From the NCBI GenBank assembly GCA_024695665.1, contig JAILHT010000032.1:1-35456 (forward strand): a stretch of 35,456 bases of DNA. Reading direction: 5' to 3'. Position 1 is the first letter of the stretch. Each line of letters begins with the position of its first letter. Origin of the DNA: Lachnospiraceae bacterium (GTDB lineage Bacteria > Bacillota > Clostridia > Lachnospirales > Lachnospiraceae). Made by a program: the position numbers and the translations under genes. This document shows positions 15,921 to 25,202 of the stretch, piece by piece. The notes beneath the pieces are model-generated. The model ran no database searches and was not told where the DNA came from. It worked only from the letters and a program-made list of their open reading frames with translations.

Positions 15921-17216
15921 TCAATCCTCCTCAAATCGTACTGCTATGGAATTTGCATGTGCGGTCAATCCTTCCGCTTTCGCAAATTTTACTATGTCAG
16001 GGTAAACCTCCTGTAAAGCTTCTCTCGAGTATGAGATTATGCTGGACTTTTTGATAAAATCATCCACTGAGAGCGGAGAGAAAAATCTCGCTGTGCCATT
16101 TGTAGGAAGCACATGGTTCGGTCCCGCAAAATAGTCTCCCAAAGGCTCGGATGAGTACTCTCCGAGGAAAATTGCTCCCGCATTTCTAACCTTTGTCATA
16201 ATCTCAAACGGATTCTTTGTCACAATTTCAAGATGTTCTGATGCAATCTCATTTACCACATCCACAGCCTCATCAAGGTTAGAAGCTATAAGAATATATC
16301 CGTAGTTTTCAAGGGACTTGCTTATTATTTCACTTCTTGAAAGCTTCTTCAGATAACCGTCTATCTCCTCATTCACCTTGTTTGCAACATCTTCACTTGT
16401 GGTGATAAGAATTGCTGATGCAAGCTCGTCATGTTCTGCCTGCGAGAGCAGATCGGCTGCGATATAATGAGGATTTGCAGTCTCATCGCAAAGAACAAGA
16501 ATCTCACTTGGTCCGGCAACGGAATCAATGCTTACGAATCCAAAGACAGCCTTTTTTGCAAGTGCTACATATATATTTCCCGGCCCAACAATCTTGTCAA
16601 CCTTAGGTATACTGTTAGTACCAAATGCCATTGCAGCAATTGCCTGAGCTCCGCCAATCTTGTATATCTTGTCAACTCCGGCTTCTTTTGCTGCCACGAG
16701 AGTCGTCGGATATACCTTCCCTTCTTTGTCACAAGGTGTTGTCATAATAATATTTTTAACCCCTGCAACCTTTGCCGGCAGTACATTCATAAGAACAGAT
16801 GAAGGATATGCTGCTTTTCCGCCGGGCACATAGACACCGGCTGTCTCAAGTGCGGTAACCTTCTGCCCCAGTATTATGCCGTTTTCCTCACTGTCAAACC
16901 AGCTGTACTGCTTCTGCTTTGCGTGGTACTCTATTATATTCTTTTTTGCCTTTTGAATTACAGCAAGGAGTTCCTTGTCAACCTTTCCATAAGCCTCAAG
17001 AAATTCCTCTTCTGTAACAAGGACATTTGATGCATTGATATCGGCACCGTCAAACTTCTTTGTGTATTCAAAAACAGCCTCATCGCCTCTGTTTCTAACA
17101 TTCTCTATAATATCATTTACGCGTCCTTCATACTCTCCGTAATTGTTAGGACTTCTCTTCAAAAGATCGTTCTGAAGATTTTTCTTGGATTCCTCAGTAA
17201 GTTTTAATATTCTCAT
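15921..17216 (-). CDS. hisD: Histidinol dehydrogenase
   Basis: Oxidises L-histidinol to histidine in two NAD-dependent steps. The 431-aa protein shows the family features: [13 protein letters not shown], the zinc ligands in [11 protein letters not shown], the catalytic Glu-His pair in [11 protein letters not shown], a zinc ligand region [17 protein letters not shown], and the C-terminal His in [11 protein letters not shown]. It lies 14 nt after hisG within the his operon. Nothing unusual seen. Confidence 0.97.
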   Translation of the reverse strand: MRILKLTEESKKNLQNDLLKRSPNNYGEYEGRVNDIIENVRNRGDEAVFEYTKKFDGADINASNVLVTEEEFLEAYGKVDKELLAVIQKAKKNIIEYHAKQKQYSWFDSEENGIILGQKVTALETAGVYVPGGKAAYPSSVLMNVLPAKVAGVKNIIMTTPCDKEGKVYPTTLVAAKEAGVDKIYKIGGAQAIAAMAFGTNSIPKVDKIVGPGNIYVALAKKAVFGFVSIDSVAGPSEILVLCDETANPHYIAADLLSQAEHDELASAILITTSEDVANKVNEEIDGYLKKLSRSEIISKSLENYGYILIASNLDEAVDVVNEIASEHLEIVTKNPFEIMTKVRNAGAIFLGEYSSEPLGDYFAGPNHVLPTNGTARFFSPLSVDDFIKKSSIISYSREALQEVYPDIVKFAKAEGLTAHANSIAVRFEED

Positions 17217-17230
17217 TATTTCACCCTCAT

Positions 17231-17881
17231 TTACTCATCTAATACATTCTTCAAATCCATAATAAGTTTTGAGATTCTCTCATACTCCATTTTCATGCTC
17301 ACCTGGTTCACAACCATTCGTGCAGAAAGCGGGCAAACCTCTTCAAGTATCTTAAGTCCGTTCTCCCTCAAAGTCGAACCGGTCTCCACGATGTCCACTA
17401 TAACCTCGGAAAGACCTACTATAGGTGCAAGTTCTATGGATCCGTTAAGTTTTATTATCTCGACAGTCTGATGTTTTACATTATAAAAATAATCCTTGGC
17501 AATTCTCGGATACTTTGTTGCAACTCTTATAAGTTCATGATGTTCAAGTCTCTCTTTTGCTTCCTCCGGACCACATACGCACATTTTGCATTTTCCGTAG
17601 CCCAGATCCATAACCTCATATATATTTCTTGCTTCTTCAAGAATCGTATCCTTGCCCACAACACCTATATCAGCTGCACCATATTCAACATATGTAGGTA
17701 CATCAGGTCCCTTTGCAAGAAAGAATCTCATTTTGTATTCCTCATTGACAAAAATAAGTTTTCTTGTGTCCTTATCCTTCATCTCCTCACATTTTATGCC
17801 GGCTTTTTCAAAAAGCTCCATTGTGTTGTTTGCGAGACGTCCTTTACCGAGTGCAAATGTAAGATATTTTTCGTTATTCAT
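17231..17881 (-). CDS. hisG: ATP phosphoribosyltransferase catalytic subunit, short form
   Basis: First step of histidine synthesis, joining ATP and PRPP. At 216 aa this is the short HisG type, which lacks the C-terminal histidine-sensing domain and needs HisZ. Motifs include [18 protein letters not shown] at the N-terminus and the PRPP-loop region [16 protein letters not shown]. The gene starts 6 nt after hisZ, encoding the expected regulatory partner, so the two form a HisG-HisZ complex with feedback inhibition by histidine. Confidence 0.96.
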   Translation of the reverse strand: MNNEKYLTFALGKGRLANNTMELFEKAGIKCEEMKDKDTRKLIFVNEEYKMRFFLAKGPDVPTYVEYGAADIGVVGKDTILEEARNIYEVMDLGYGKCKMCVCGPEEAKERLEHHELIRVATKYPRIAKDYFYNVKHQTVEIIKLNGSIELAPIVGLSEVIVDIVETGSTLRENGLKILEEVCPLSARMVVNQVSMKMEYERISKLIMDLKNVLDE

Positions 17882-17887
17882 AAGCTT

Positions 17888-19078
17888 TTAACCTTCCATA
17901 AAAGTGACCTTGTTACAATAATTCTTCTTGGCATACGCCTCATAAGAATCATGATCTTTTCCATATACCATCGGCATAAGTTCTATATTTTTCCCGTCTG
18001 TTCTCTGCTTCTCTCCGTAGAGTATAGCTGCCTTCTCATTGTCCTTGTCAAAGCAGACAAGTTCGCATTCGCGCTCAAATGGAATGTCTATATTCTGTCT
18101 GAAAAGAGCTGTCATAAGCGTATCTACGACAATTGCAAATCCTATGGCAGGAGCGTCCTTTCCGAAATGTTTTATGAGTCTGTCATAACGCCCTCCGGAT
18201 ATAACCGGCTCACCGCTTCCGTATGTGTAAGCGGAAAAAATAACTCCGGTATAATACTCATGTGCGCTTACATTACCAAATTCATAAGAAACATATTTGT
18301 CCACACCATATATTTTCAAAAGATCATCAAGATCCAATATTCTCTTTATCGCATCGGTTATTGTCTGTGATCCAAGTGCTTTAACTTTAACTCTTCTTAT
18401 CTCATCCACATTGGCATGGAATCCGCCAAGAAGAGAAAACATCTCCCTGGCATCATCAGATATTGAAAGTTTTGAGATGACTTCTTCAACTCTGAAAAAA
18501 TTCTTGTTTCCAAGAAGATCTCTCAATTCTTCTGTTGTCTCCCTGTCAAGTCCGACTGCATCGACGAGCCCCTGGAAAAAATTTGCATGTCCTATGCTTA
18601 TCTGAAAATCCTTAAGTCCGCTGGCCTTAAGTGCAGATATTGCAAGGACAATCATCTCCGCATCCGCGGATACCGAATTGTCATTTATAAGCTCACAGCC
18701 AATCTGTGTAACTTCCTTGAGTCTTCCCTTGTATGAATCATTATTTATGAACGAATTGCCGTTATAATATAGCTTAATCGGCATAGTCTCCTCATAAAAA
18801 TACTTTGCTGCAGCACGCGCAATTGATGGTGTGATATCCGGCCTCAAAACAAGAGTATTACCCTCGTGATCAAAAAACTTGAAAAGATCCCTTGAAGGGG
18901 TTGTACCTATCTCCTTGCCGAAGACATCAAAAAACTCAAACATAGGAGTCTGCATTATATGATAGCCATAGGACTCCATCGTTTCGGAGAGTTTTTTCTC
19001 GAGAATAATCTTCTTCTCGCACTCTTCGTTATATATATCTCTGACTCCATCGGGTGTATGTAATAAACTTATCTCCAT
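17888..19078 (-). CDS. hisZ: ATP phosphoribosyltransferase regulatory subunit (HisRS-like)
   Basis: A 396-aa paralogue of the histidyl-tRNA synthetase catalytic core that partners short HisG and carries histidine feedback inhibition. The class II fold is visible: TPDGVRDIYNEECEKK at the start, FKFFDHEGNTLVLRPDITPS as motif-2 region, and EPVISGGRYDRLIKHFG. It lacks the HisRS anticodon-binding domain, and its adjacency to short hisG decides for HisZ over HisS. First gene of the his operon, with a consensus promoter and a candidate operator just upstream. Confidence 0.93.
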   Translation of the reverse strand: MEISLLHTPDGVRDIYNEECEKKIILEKKLSETMESYGYHIMQTPMFEFFDVFGKEIGTTPSRDLFKFFDHEGNTLVLRPDITPSIARAAAKYFYEETMPIKLYYNGNSFINNDSYKGRLKEVTQIGCELINDNSVSADAEMIVLAISALKASGLKDFQISIGHANFFQGLVDAVGLDRETTEELRDLLGNKNFFRVEEVISKLSISDDAREMFSLLGGFHANVDEIRRVKVKALGSQTITDAIKRILDLDDLLKIYGVDKYVSYEFGNVSAHEYYTGVIFSAYTYGSGEPVISGGRYDRLIKHFGKDAPAIGFAIVVDTLMTALFRQNIDIPFERECELVCFDKDNEKAAILYGEKQRTDGKNIELMPMVYGKDHDSYEAYAKKNYCNKVTFMEG

Positions 19079-19110
19079 ATATACCTCTCATTCGGCACTT
19101 TACTCTTGTA

Positions 19111-19132
19111 ACGTGTTATCGTGCTACCACGT
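19111..19132. promoter_or_regulatory. Inverted repeat downstream of the his promoter, candidate operator
   Basis: ACGTG and CACGT flank a 12-nt centre (TTATCGTGCTAC). It spans about +6 to +27 relative to the start predicted from the promoter at 19145-19173, a classic position for repressor binding. A TrpR-like histidine regulator (HisR/YerC type) is one possible binder, by inference only. No regulator gene is in the window. Confidence 0.45.
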
Positions 19133-19144
19133 GAAACAAAATCG

Positions 19145-19173
19145 ATTATATGAAAAATACTTCACTTTGTCAA
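19145..19173 (-). promoter_or_regulatory. Promoter of the his operon
   Basis: Minus strand perfect TTGACA (19173-19168), a 17-nt spacer, and perfect TATAAT (19150-19145). The -35 overlaps the last codon and stop of recU. This is the strongest-looking promoter in the window. Confidence 0.85.
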
Positions 19174-19703
19174 TCTCTTGTCTCCAAATCTTTCTTCAGA
19201 CCTTCAAGATAAGGAACTATATAGCCCTTTGCGGCAGGCAGAAAATAGTCCGAATCAAGTTCATCATACCTAAAGGATTTCCTGCCTCCGTCGATGGATC
19301 TTTTCCAGAATTTTGCAAGCTCTGTGTATCTCATATAATAATATTCTTCCCGCTCGGTAAATCCTATCAGTATAAATGAAATCCCGTCCTGTTCCTCAAA
19401 ATTCTTCATAAAATTCACCTGATGCTCATGTATGTTCGCCAGAGGAAAAGTATCCGTCTTGCACTCTTTTGCATCAAAACATACAGGAACTCCCTGTACC
19501 ACACCGATGTAATCGACGGTACTCTTCTGATCAAAGTATGCGAGAGTGATATGTCTCGTATGCTTGTCTATATTTATAGGAGTTATAGGTGTAGGCACTT
19601 TTTGAATCAGAGCCAACTTGTTCTCCAGATAATAATCATTTGTCAGATTGATATATTCCTCTAATGCGGAACCTCTCAAACCTCTGGTATTCCAGGTTGC
19701 CAT
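19170..19703 (-). CDS. recU: Holliday junction resolvase RecU
   Basis: Cleaves four-way DNA junctions during recombination and chromosome segregation in Firmicutes, where it replaces RuvC. The 177-aa protein has the RecU pattern: TRGLRGSALEEYINLTNDYY at the N-terminus, then the nuclease core KSTVDYIGVVQGVPVCFDAK, with Asp, Asp and Lys as likely catalytic residues (the usual Glu of the D-E-K core is Asp here). The C-terminal part includes EHQVNFMKNFEEQDGISFIL. The ATG follows GGGGAGAGG. It ends a pepD-pseudouridine synthase-recU run. Confidence 0.88.
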   Translation of the reverse strand: MATWNTRGLRGSALEEYINLTNDYYLENKLALIQKVPTPITPINIDKHTRHITLAYFDQKSTVDYIGVVQGVPVCFDAKECKTDTFPLANIHEHQVNFMKNFEEQDGISFILIGFTEREEYYYMRYTELAKFWKRSIDGGRKSFRYDELDSDYFLPAAKGYIVPYLEGLKKDLETRD

Positions 19704-19724
19704 ACGTTTTTCCTCTCCCCGTTG

Positions 19725-20681
19725 TCACAGCTTAACCTTCATAAAGATATCAGGAGGTTCGCAGACAATGGTTTTCTTATCCTCAAATTCGAGTTTGTAA
19801 GAATGCAACATTTGACTCTTTATTTTGTACTTGTCCCTTGCCATCCTGTTTACACTGTCAATTCCGTATTTAAAGTCCCCGATTATCGGATGATTCATAT
19901 ATGCAAGATGCGCTCTTATCTGATGTGTTCTTCCGGTGATAAGCTCTATCTCAAGCAGCGTTACATTTCCTGCGACACTAATAGGTCTATAAGATGTGAC
20001 AATCTTTTTTGCGCCATCCGACATTTTATCGGACAAGGTTACCTTGTTTGTCTTTTCATCATGATAAAGATAAGCTTCAACTTTCGTCTCATCTTCCACA
20101 ACTCCGTAAACGACGGCTTTGTAATACTTATGTATGCTTCTTTCGTTCAATGCCTTTGACATATTCTGCGAACCGGAAAGTGTCTTTCCTGCGATAACAA
20201 TACCGGAGGTATTTCTGTCCAGACGATTTAAAACAGAAGGTCTGAATGTTTTCATGGATTCCGTTGTTATACAGCCTTCCTTCAAAAGATATGCCAAAAT
20301 ATATTCATTGCAGGAAACATCGTTGTCCTTTGCTTTCTGTGTCAGCATCCCTGACGGTTTGTTGACCACAAGTATATCTTTGTCTTCGTATATGATATCA
20401 AATGGTGGATTATCACTGTTCCATTTTGGAAGGGCGATAATTCTGTCGTTTGTACTCTTATCGGATGAAAACTTCAAAAAAGTCTCGTCTGAGAGAAAAA
20501 CTTTCACACTGTCACCAATATGAATGATCTCGCTCCCGTCAGATTTTTTCCCGTTTAATACAATATTCTTTTTTCTGAGCATCTTATATATGAAACCGGA
20601 ACCGGCCTCCGACAAAAGCTTCTTCAGATATTTGTCAAACCTCTGCTCAGCCTCATTTTTTCCTATGACAAATTCACGCAT
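19725..20681 (-). CDS. RluA-family pseudouridine synthase
   Basis: Isomerises uridine to pseudouridine in rRNA. The 318-aa protein has an N-terminal S4-like RNA-binding domain (about 12-75; FDKYLKKLLSEAG) and an RluA catalytic domain. The catalytic Asp lies in SVLNRLDRNTSGIVIAGK, with IIYEDKDILVVNKPSG before it and ELITGRTHQIRAHLAYMNH after it. The family motifs do not say which rRNA site is modified. The start overlaps the upstream pseudouridine synthase gene by 19 nt, so the two are translationally coupled. Confidence 0.93.
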   Translation of the reverse strand: MREFVIGKNEAEQRFDKYLKKLLSEAGSGFIYKMLRKKNIVLNGKKSDGSEIIHIGDSVKVFLSDETFLKFSSDKSTNDRIIALPKWNSDNPPFDIIYEDKDILVVNKPSGMLTQKAKDNDVSCNEYILAYLLKEGCITTESMKTFRPSVLNRLDRNTSGIVIAGKTLSGSQNMSKALNERSIHKYYKAVVYGVVEDETKVEAYLYHDEKTNKVTLSDKMSDGAKKIVTSYRPISVAGNVTLLEIELITGRTHQIRAHLAYMNHPIIGDFKYGIDSVNRMARDKYKIKSQMLHSYKLEFEDKKTIVCEPPDIFMKVKL

Positions 20682-21391
20682 TTTTTCAATTCTTCCAATT
20701 CTGTTTCCGTGAGTTCTCTGTATTCTCCGGGTTTTAAGGTGTCATCCAAATCAAGATTTGCAAGCTTTACCCTTTTAAGATAGAAAACTTTTCGACCTAT
20801 AGCCTCAAACATTCTCTTCACCTGATGATAGCGTCCCTCTTTGATGGTAAGTCTAACAAGACATCGTTCATTCGTATTTTCAATTATCTCCAGAAAAGCT
20901 TCAGATGTCGGTTTGTCATCACCAATATCAACACCTTTCTTAAAAAGCTCCTTTGCATTCTCCTCTATAGGTGCATCAATAACGGCTTCATAGGTTTTTT
21001 TTACATGGTGAGCCGGACTCATCAAAAGATGATTAAGTTCGCCGTCATCCGTGATCAAAAGCAAACCTTCCGTGTCTTTGTCTAACCGCCCGACCGGCGA
21101 AAGATTCTTTCTTGTGTCATCAACATATGAAAAAACTGTCTCATTCAACTTGTCTTCCCTGGCACATACACACCCTGCAGGTTTGTTTAAAAGATAATAT
21201 ATATGTTCTTTGAGTATGGCCTTCACACCGTCGCATACCACATCATCTTCATATCCGACCTTTGTCTCCGGACTCTTTACCATCTCACCGTTCACGGTGA
21301 CTCTGCCTGATTTTATGATTTTTTTAATCTCGCTTCTCGTACCGAACCCAAGGTTTGCGAGAAGCTTGTCTATCCTGTTCTTTTTTTCCAT
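20663..21391 (-). CDS. RsuA/RluB/E/F-family pseudouridine synthase
   Basis: A 242-aa rRNA pseudouridine synthase. An S4 domain occupies about 5-60 (RIDKLLANLGFGTRSEIKKI). The catalytic domain has YYLLNKPAGCVCA, the catalytic Asp in SPVGRLDKDTEGLLLITDDG, and LTIKEGRYHQVKRMFEAIG. Which rRNA position it modifies cannot be told from the sequence. It starts 4 nt after pepD. Two different pseudouridine synthase families in overlapping genes is a useful context cue for ribosome modification. Confidence 0.93.
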   Translation of the reverse strand: MEKKNRIDKLLANLGFGTRSEIKKIIKSGRVTVNGEMVKSPETKVGYEDDVVCDGVKAILKEHIYYLLNKPAGCVCAREDKLNETVFSYVDDTRKNLSPVGRLDKDTEGLLLITDDGELNHLLMSPAHHVKKTYEAVIDAPIEENAKELFKKGVDIGDDKPTSEAFLEIIENTNERCLVRLTIKEGRYHQVKRMFEAIGRKVFYLKRVKLANLDLDDTLKPGEYRELTETELEELKKCVNLS

Positions 21392-21395
21392 AAAA

Positions 21396-22844
21396 TTATT
21401 TCATTGATGCAAGCAACTGTATTAGGAAAGAATAACATCTCTCTGAAGAAGATATAGAAAGTCTCTCTGATGGTGTATGAATATCATACATATCCGGTCC
21501 CATGGAGATTGCATCCATATCCTTTATTTTCGGTGAGAGAATTCCACACTCAAGTCCGGCATGTATTGCCTCAAATACAGGCTTTTCTCCGTACATATAT
21601 TCATAAACTTCAGCTATCTTATCTCTGAGCGGTGACTCCTCTTTGTACTCCCAAGCAGGATAATCTCCCTCAAGTTCTGCCTCTCCGCCGAGAAACTCGG
21701 TAAGATATATAAGTCTGTCGCAGAGTTCGTATTTTCTTGATGTCACAGAACTTCTAACCGAATCCACAAGTTTGAATGCATCCTCCTCAAGCATCATGAT
21801 TCCGGCATTTAATGAGGTCTCTACAAGTCCTTCTATATCCATGCTCATATGCATAACTCCGTTAGGAATATTTCTTAAAAGGAATAATATCTTTTCAAGG
21901 GAAGATGTATCAATTGCCAACTTATTCTCGATGCCTCCCTTTTTTAAAGTTACATTAAGGTCAGGATCCGAGACTCTGTACTCACCTTTAAGGTCCTCAC
22001 ATACTCTTTTTACAGTCTCTTTCACAGTATCAAAATCTGACTCGGCAATAAGAAAATCACAATTCGTGACTCTTGGTATTGCATTGTCTTTCAAACCACC
22101 GTAAAGATTCACGAGAGCTATTGGTGCTTCGGAGGCAACCGCTTTTAAAACACGTCCTATGGTGATTATCGCATTTGCTCTGTCATTGTGGATCTCCCCG
22201 CCGGAATGACCGCCTAAAAGTCCATCAACTTTGATGCTGCACATAAGACCTTCCCTTGAAACTCTGTTTACGGGAAGTTCCATATTGAGCCCAGTACCTC
22301 CGGCACAGCTGGTGAGAAAGCTTCCCTCCTTCTCAGAGTCGATATTTATAAGAGTATGGCCTTTGAGTTCAGACAAGTCTATGCTGTTTGCTCCTAGAAG
22401 TCCAACTTCCTCATTTACGGTTATAACGACCTCTAAAGCAGGGTGCTTAAGAGAATCGTCCGAGAGAATCGCAAGCGCGTAAGCAACTGCTATTCCGTCA
22501 TCTCCACCTAATGTGGTTCCCTTTGCTTTGATCAGATCTCCATCGATATAAATATCGAGTGGATCTTTTTCAAAATCTATATCGCAGTCCGCTTCCTTCT
22601 CACATACCATATCCATATGTCCCTGGAGGATTATAGGCTCACTGTTCTCATAACCGGCTGAAGCATCCTTAAAAATGATAACGTTTCCGTCCTCATCTTG
22701 AATAAACTTGAGCGAATGCTCCTTTGCGAAGTTCACAAGGTAATCGCTTATCTTCTCTATGTGATAAGAACCGTGAGGTATATTGCATATCTCCTCGAAA
22801 TATTTAAATACATTCTGTGGTTTACAATCTTTTAAAACTGCCAT
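21396..22844 (-). CDS. pepD: Aminoacyl-histidine dipeptidase (PepD, carnosinase-like)
   Basis: A cytoplasmic M20-family metallopeptidase that hydrolyses Xaa-His and other dipeptides. The 482-aa protein shows the di-zinc motifs: PIILQGHMDMVCEK (first zinc His and Asp), GTTLGGDDGIAVAYALA, and VITVNEEVGLLGANS. The lid domain has GLLGGHSGGEIH, and the C-terminal GLECGILSPK region follows. The chosen start MAVLKDC (22844) has AAAGGA upstream. A seven-residue longer frame starts inside that site. It is first in a run with two pseudouridine synthases and recU. No clear promoter was recognised. Confidence 0.93.
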   Translation of the reverse strand: MAVLKDCKPQNVFKYFEEICNIPHGSYHIEKISDYLVNFAKEHSLKFIQDEDGNVIIFKDASAGYENSEPIILQGHMDMVCEKEADCDIDFEKDPLDIYIDGDLIKAKGTTLGGDDGIAVAYALAILSDDSLKHPALEVVITVNEEVGLLGANSIDLSELKGHTLINIDSEKEGSFLTSCAGGTGLNMELPVNRVSREGLMCSIKVDGLLGGHSGGEIHNDRANAIITIGRVLKAVASEAPIALVNLYGGLKDNAIPRVTNCDFLIAESDFDTVKETVKRVCEDLKGEYRVSDPDLNVTLKKGGIENKLAIDTSSLEKILFLLRNIPNGVMHMSMDIEGLVETSLNAGIMMLEEDAFKLVDSVRSSVTSRKYELCDRLIYLTEFLGGEAELEGDYPAWEYKEESPLRDKIAEVYEYMYGEKPVFEAIHAGLECGILSPKIKDMDAISMGPDMYDIHTPSERLSISSSERCYSFLIQLLASMK

Positions 22845-22913
22845 TATTTTATATCCTTTCATCAATTCTCGCGAAGCGTTTTATCCAAATCGGAATTTGT
22901 AATCCGCTAAGCT

Positions 22914-22947
22914 AAAAAAGACACCAAGCTTATTAAAGCCTGATGTC
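22914..22947 (-). terminator. Strong terminator at the end of the yicC-to-coaD operon
   Basis: GACATCAGGCTT pairs with AAGCTTGGTGTC (12 bp with two wobbles, 4-nt loop), followed by TTTTTT on the minus strand. It lies just past the stop of the coiled-coil protein gene. Confidence 0.9.
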
Positions 22948-22957
22948 ATAATGTCAA

Positions 22958-23581
22958 TTATTCGGCTGAAGTCTCAGTCTGTGGTTCTGCCTTTTCTTCT
23001 GCATTCTTTGCCGGAGCGCTTTCCGGTTGTGGTTCTGCCGGCACAGGATTGATCTCGGCCCTGTTTGAAACTATAACATCAAGATATTCCTGAAGAGAAT
23101 GGTCGAGCTGGCTTGCTCTCTTGTTGTTCTCATTTATAGCGCTCTTGATCACCGTTTCAAGGTTCCTTAGCATATCATCCGTGTAAGCCATAGCGCTTTC
23201 TCTGATAGCGTTGGCATCATTTGTTGCTTGATTCAAAATCTCCTGAGCCTGTTGGGTTGATGCCATAACAACTTCGTTTGCCTGAGCATACGCCTGTTGC
23301 ATTATCTCATGCTCACTGACAAGCTCGTTTGTCTGAATCTGAGCCTGCGCCAAGATCTCATCAGCCTTTGTTCTGGCGTCCGCAAGGATTGCCTCCTGAT
23401 TGCTAATAATCTTCTGATATCTTCTGATCTCCTCAGGAGTTTTTTGCCTAAGTTCAGCAATAAGCTCAAGGATCTCATCTTTATTTACAATTATTCTTGA
23501 GCCGGAAGATAACACCTGCGGTTTACAGTCTTCAATGTACTCTTCAATTTCGTCAATTATTTGTTCGATTCTACTGCTCAA
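22958..23581 (-). CDS. Coiled-coil protein of unknown function beside coaD
   Basis: A 207-aa soluble protein, likely one long coiled coil. Residues about 1-30 are acidic ([15 protein letters not shown]), and about 40-170 are rich in Ala, Gln and Glu heptads ([20 protein letters not shown]). A low-complexity Pro/Glu/Ala tail follows (from about 178). There is no signal peptide and no catalytic motif. It resembles the stalk-like part of ATP synthase b/E-type or DivIVA-like proteins in composition only; such similarity is easily spurious. Start is TTG, with GGAG seven nucleotides upstream, overlapping coaD by 11 nt. It is the last gene before a strong terminator. I do not assign a function. Confidence 0.8.
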   Translation of the reverse strand: MSSRIEQIIDEIEEYIEDCKPQVLSSGSRIIVNKDEILELIAELRQKTPEEIRRYQKIISNQEAILADARTKADEILAQAQIQTNELVSEHEIMQQAYAQANEVVMASTQQAQEILNQATNDANAIRESAMAYTDDMLRNLETVIKSAINENNKRASQLDHSLQEYLDVIVSNRAEINPVPAEPQPESAPAKNAEEKAEPQTETSAE

Positions 23582-24077
23582 TTTTTTGCTCCTTTTTTGT
23601 TATGCCGTATTTTGCATATATAGCGTCGATAAATCTTGCAGGTACAAGCTTACTGATATCCCCACCGTATGAAGCGAACTCTCTTACGATACTTGAACTC
23701 AAATAAGAAAGATTTGGGCTGGCCGTGAGAAAAATAGTCTCAACGGTAGGTGACTCAACACGATTGATTTCCGCAATTTGGAGCTCATACTCAAAGTCTG
23801 TTACTGCTCTGAGTCCACGGACTATAATCTGTGCATCGATTTCCTTCATATAGTCGATTAACAGTCCATCGAAGCTTGTCACCACAACATTTGGTATATC
23901 TGCAGTCAACTCTGATAACATACTAACACGTTCACTAACTGAAAACAATGGATTTTTTGAGCTGTTATTGAGAACTGCAACATAAAGTTCATCAACAATT
24001 TCAGCCGATCTTCTGATCATATCCTCATGTCCGAAAGTTACCGGATCAAAGCTGCCCGGATATATTGCTCTTTTCAT
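23571..24077 (-). CDS. coaD: Phosphopantetheine adenylyltransferase
   Basis: Adenylates 4'-phosphopantetheine to dephospho-CoA, the penultimate CoA step. The 168-aa protein shows [16 protein letters not shown] (the T/HxGH nucleotidyltransferase motif as TFGH), the [13 protein letters not shown] helix, [19 protein letters not shown], and [15 protein letters not shown]. All are typical. It sits 19 nt after rsmD, a very conserved pair, and overlaps the coiled-coil gene at its 3' end. Confidence 0.97.
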   Translation of the reverse strand: MKRAIYPGSFDPVTFGHEDMIRRSAEIVDELYVAVLNNSSKNPLFSVSERVSMLSELTADIPNVVVTSFDGLLIDYMKEIDAQIIVRGLRAVTDFEYELQIAEINRVESPTVETIFLTASPNLSYLSSSIVREFASYGGDISKLVPARFIDAIYAKYGITKKEQKIEQ

Positions 24078-24096
24078 TTTTTTATTCCTTCAAATA

Positions 24097-24651
24097 TTAT
24101 TTATTTATGCGCATAAATGCGTGCATATTGGTTTTGTATTTTTTCACACGATAAAGTGAAAGTCCTATGTCTTGTGCATAAGAAAAATCGGTATGGTCAT
24201 CCGCTTCAACGATTATTATCGTATCCTCATCACAGAGAGATGAGTCCGAGAGATATTTTAGTATGTCTTTTTCCAAGCCCTTCGCATATGGAGGATCCAT
24301 AAAGATAACCCCGAATCTGTATCTTCCTTCAAGTGAATGTAATGCCGAAAGAACATCCATCTTTATAATCTGTGATTTTTTTTCATATCCACATGTCTTT
24401 ATATTTTTTTCAATGCATTCGATAGGCGATTTTGCATTCTCCACAAAAACGCAATAGTTTGCCCCTCTGCTGAGTGCCTCAATGCCCATCTGTCCGCTAC
24501 CCGCATATAAATCCAAAAAATAACACCCCGGCACATCACTCTGCAAAATATTAAAAAGAGTTTCCTTTATACGGTCCGTTGTCGGTCTTGTGTCAAGCCC
24601 TTCCGGCGCCACAAGTTTTAAGCTTCTCTTTTCTCCTGCTATAACTCGCAT
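24097..24651 (-). CDS. rsmD: 16S rRNA (guanine-966-N2)-methyltransferase RsmD
   Basis: Methylates G966 of 16S rRNA in the 30S subunit. The 184-aa protein shows MRVIAGEKRSLKL, the RPTTDRIKETLFNIL region, the SAM motif DLYAGSGQMGIEALSRGA, and the catalytic motif FMDPPYAKG. Position before coaD is conserved across bacteria. It lies 8 nt after pgsA. Confidence 0.95.
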   Translation of the reverse strand: MRVIAGEKRSLKLVAPEGLDTRPTTDRIKETLFNILQSDVPGCYFLDLYAGSGQMGIEALSRGANYCVFVENAKSPIECIEKNIKTCGYEKKSQIIKMDVLSALHSLEGRYRFGVIFMDPPYAKGLEKDILKYLSDSSLCDEDTIIIVEADDHTDFSYAQDIGLSLYRVKKYKTNMHAFMRINK

Positions 24652-24659
24652 ACGGCCTC

Positions 24660-25202
24660 CTATTTTTGTTCGGTAAGCACCGATTTGTTCTTAACTACAT
24701 AATCAACCATAGAGATAATCGTAAGGGCAAGCGCTATATAAGTTAAGGCTGTCCCCAGATATCCGAAATAAACATTGTCTACATTCAAAATGAGAACAAT
24801 AATCATAAGCATCTGGAACGTGGTTTTAAATTTTCCCCAGTAGCTTGCGGCAATCACTATACCGTTATCAGCAGCTACTTCTCTGAATCCACTTATAAAG
24901 AATTCTCTGCTTATGATTATTATTACAATCCAAGTGGCAAGCTGACCGTTTGAAACCAGGCAGATGAGAGCAGATGAAACCAAAAGCTTGTCAGCCAAAG
25001 GATCCATAAACTTTCCAAAGTTTGTGACAAGATTGTATTTTCTGGCAATTTTTCCGTCCAACATATCAGTCAAAGACGCGATAATAAAAATTGCGAGTGC
25101 TATATAGTTTCCGTATCCGCTCCAATTGTCATAAAGCAAAAAATATACAAAAAACGGAATGAGCAAAACTCGAAACAACGTCAGTTTATTTGGTAAATTC
25201 AT
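24660..25202 (-). CDS. pgsA: CDP-diacylglycerol--glycerol-3-phosphate 3-phosphatidyltransferase
   Basis: A membrane enzyme making phosphatidylglycerol phosphate. The 180-aa protein has several hydrophobic segments and the CDP-alcohol phosphotransferase signature in DMLDGKIARKYNLVTNFGKF followed by MDPLADKLLV, with the D-DG-AR-G-D-D spacing intact. It begins MNLPNKLTLFRVLLIPFF, typical for PgsA. The start overlaps the rimO stop by 4 nt. Confidence 0.95.
   Translation of the reverse strand: MNLPNKLTLFRVLLIPFFVYFLLYDNWSGYGNYIALAIFIIASLTDMLDGKIARKYNLVTNFGKFMDPLADKLLVSSALICLVSNGQLATWIVIIIISREFFISGFREVAADNGIVIAASYWGKFKTTFQMLMIIVLILNVDNVYFGYLGTALTYIALALTIISMVDYVVKNKSVLTEQK

Noticed and set aside
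17471-18370. Plus-strand ORF of about 299 codons
   Set aside because: Antisense to hisG and hisZ; composition is Cys-, Phe- and Ile-rich with no domain, and no ribosome binding site supports it.
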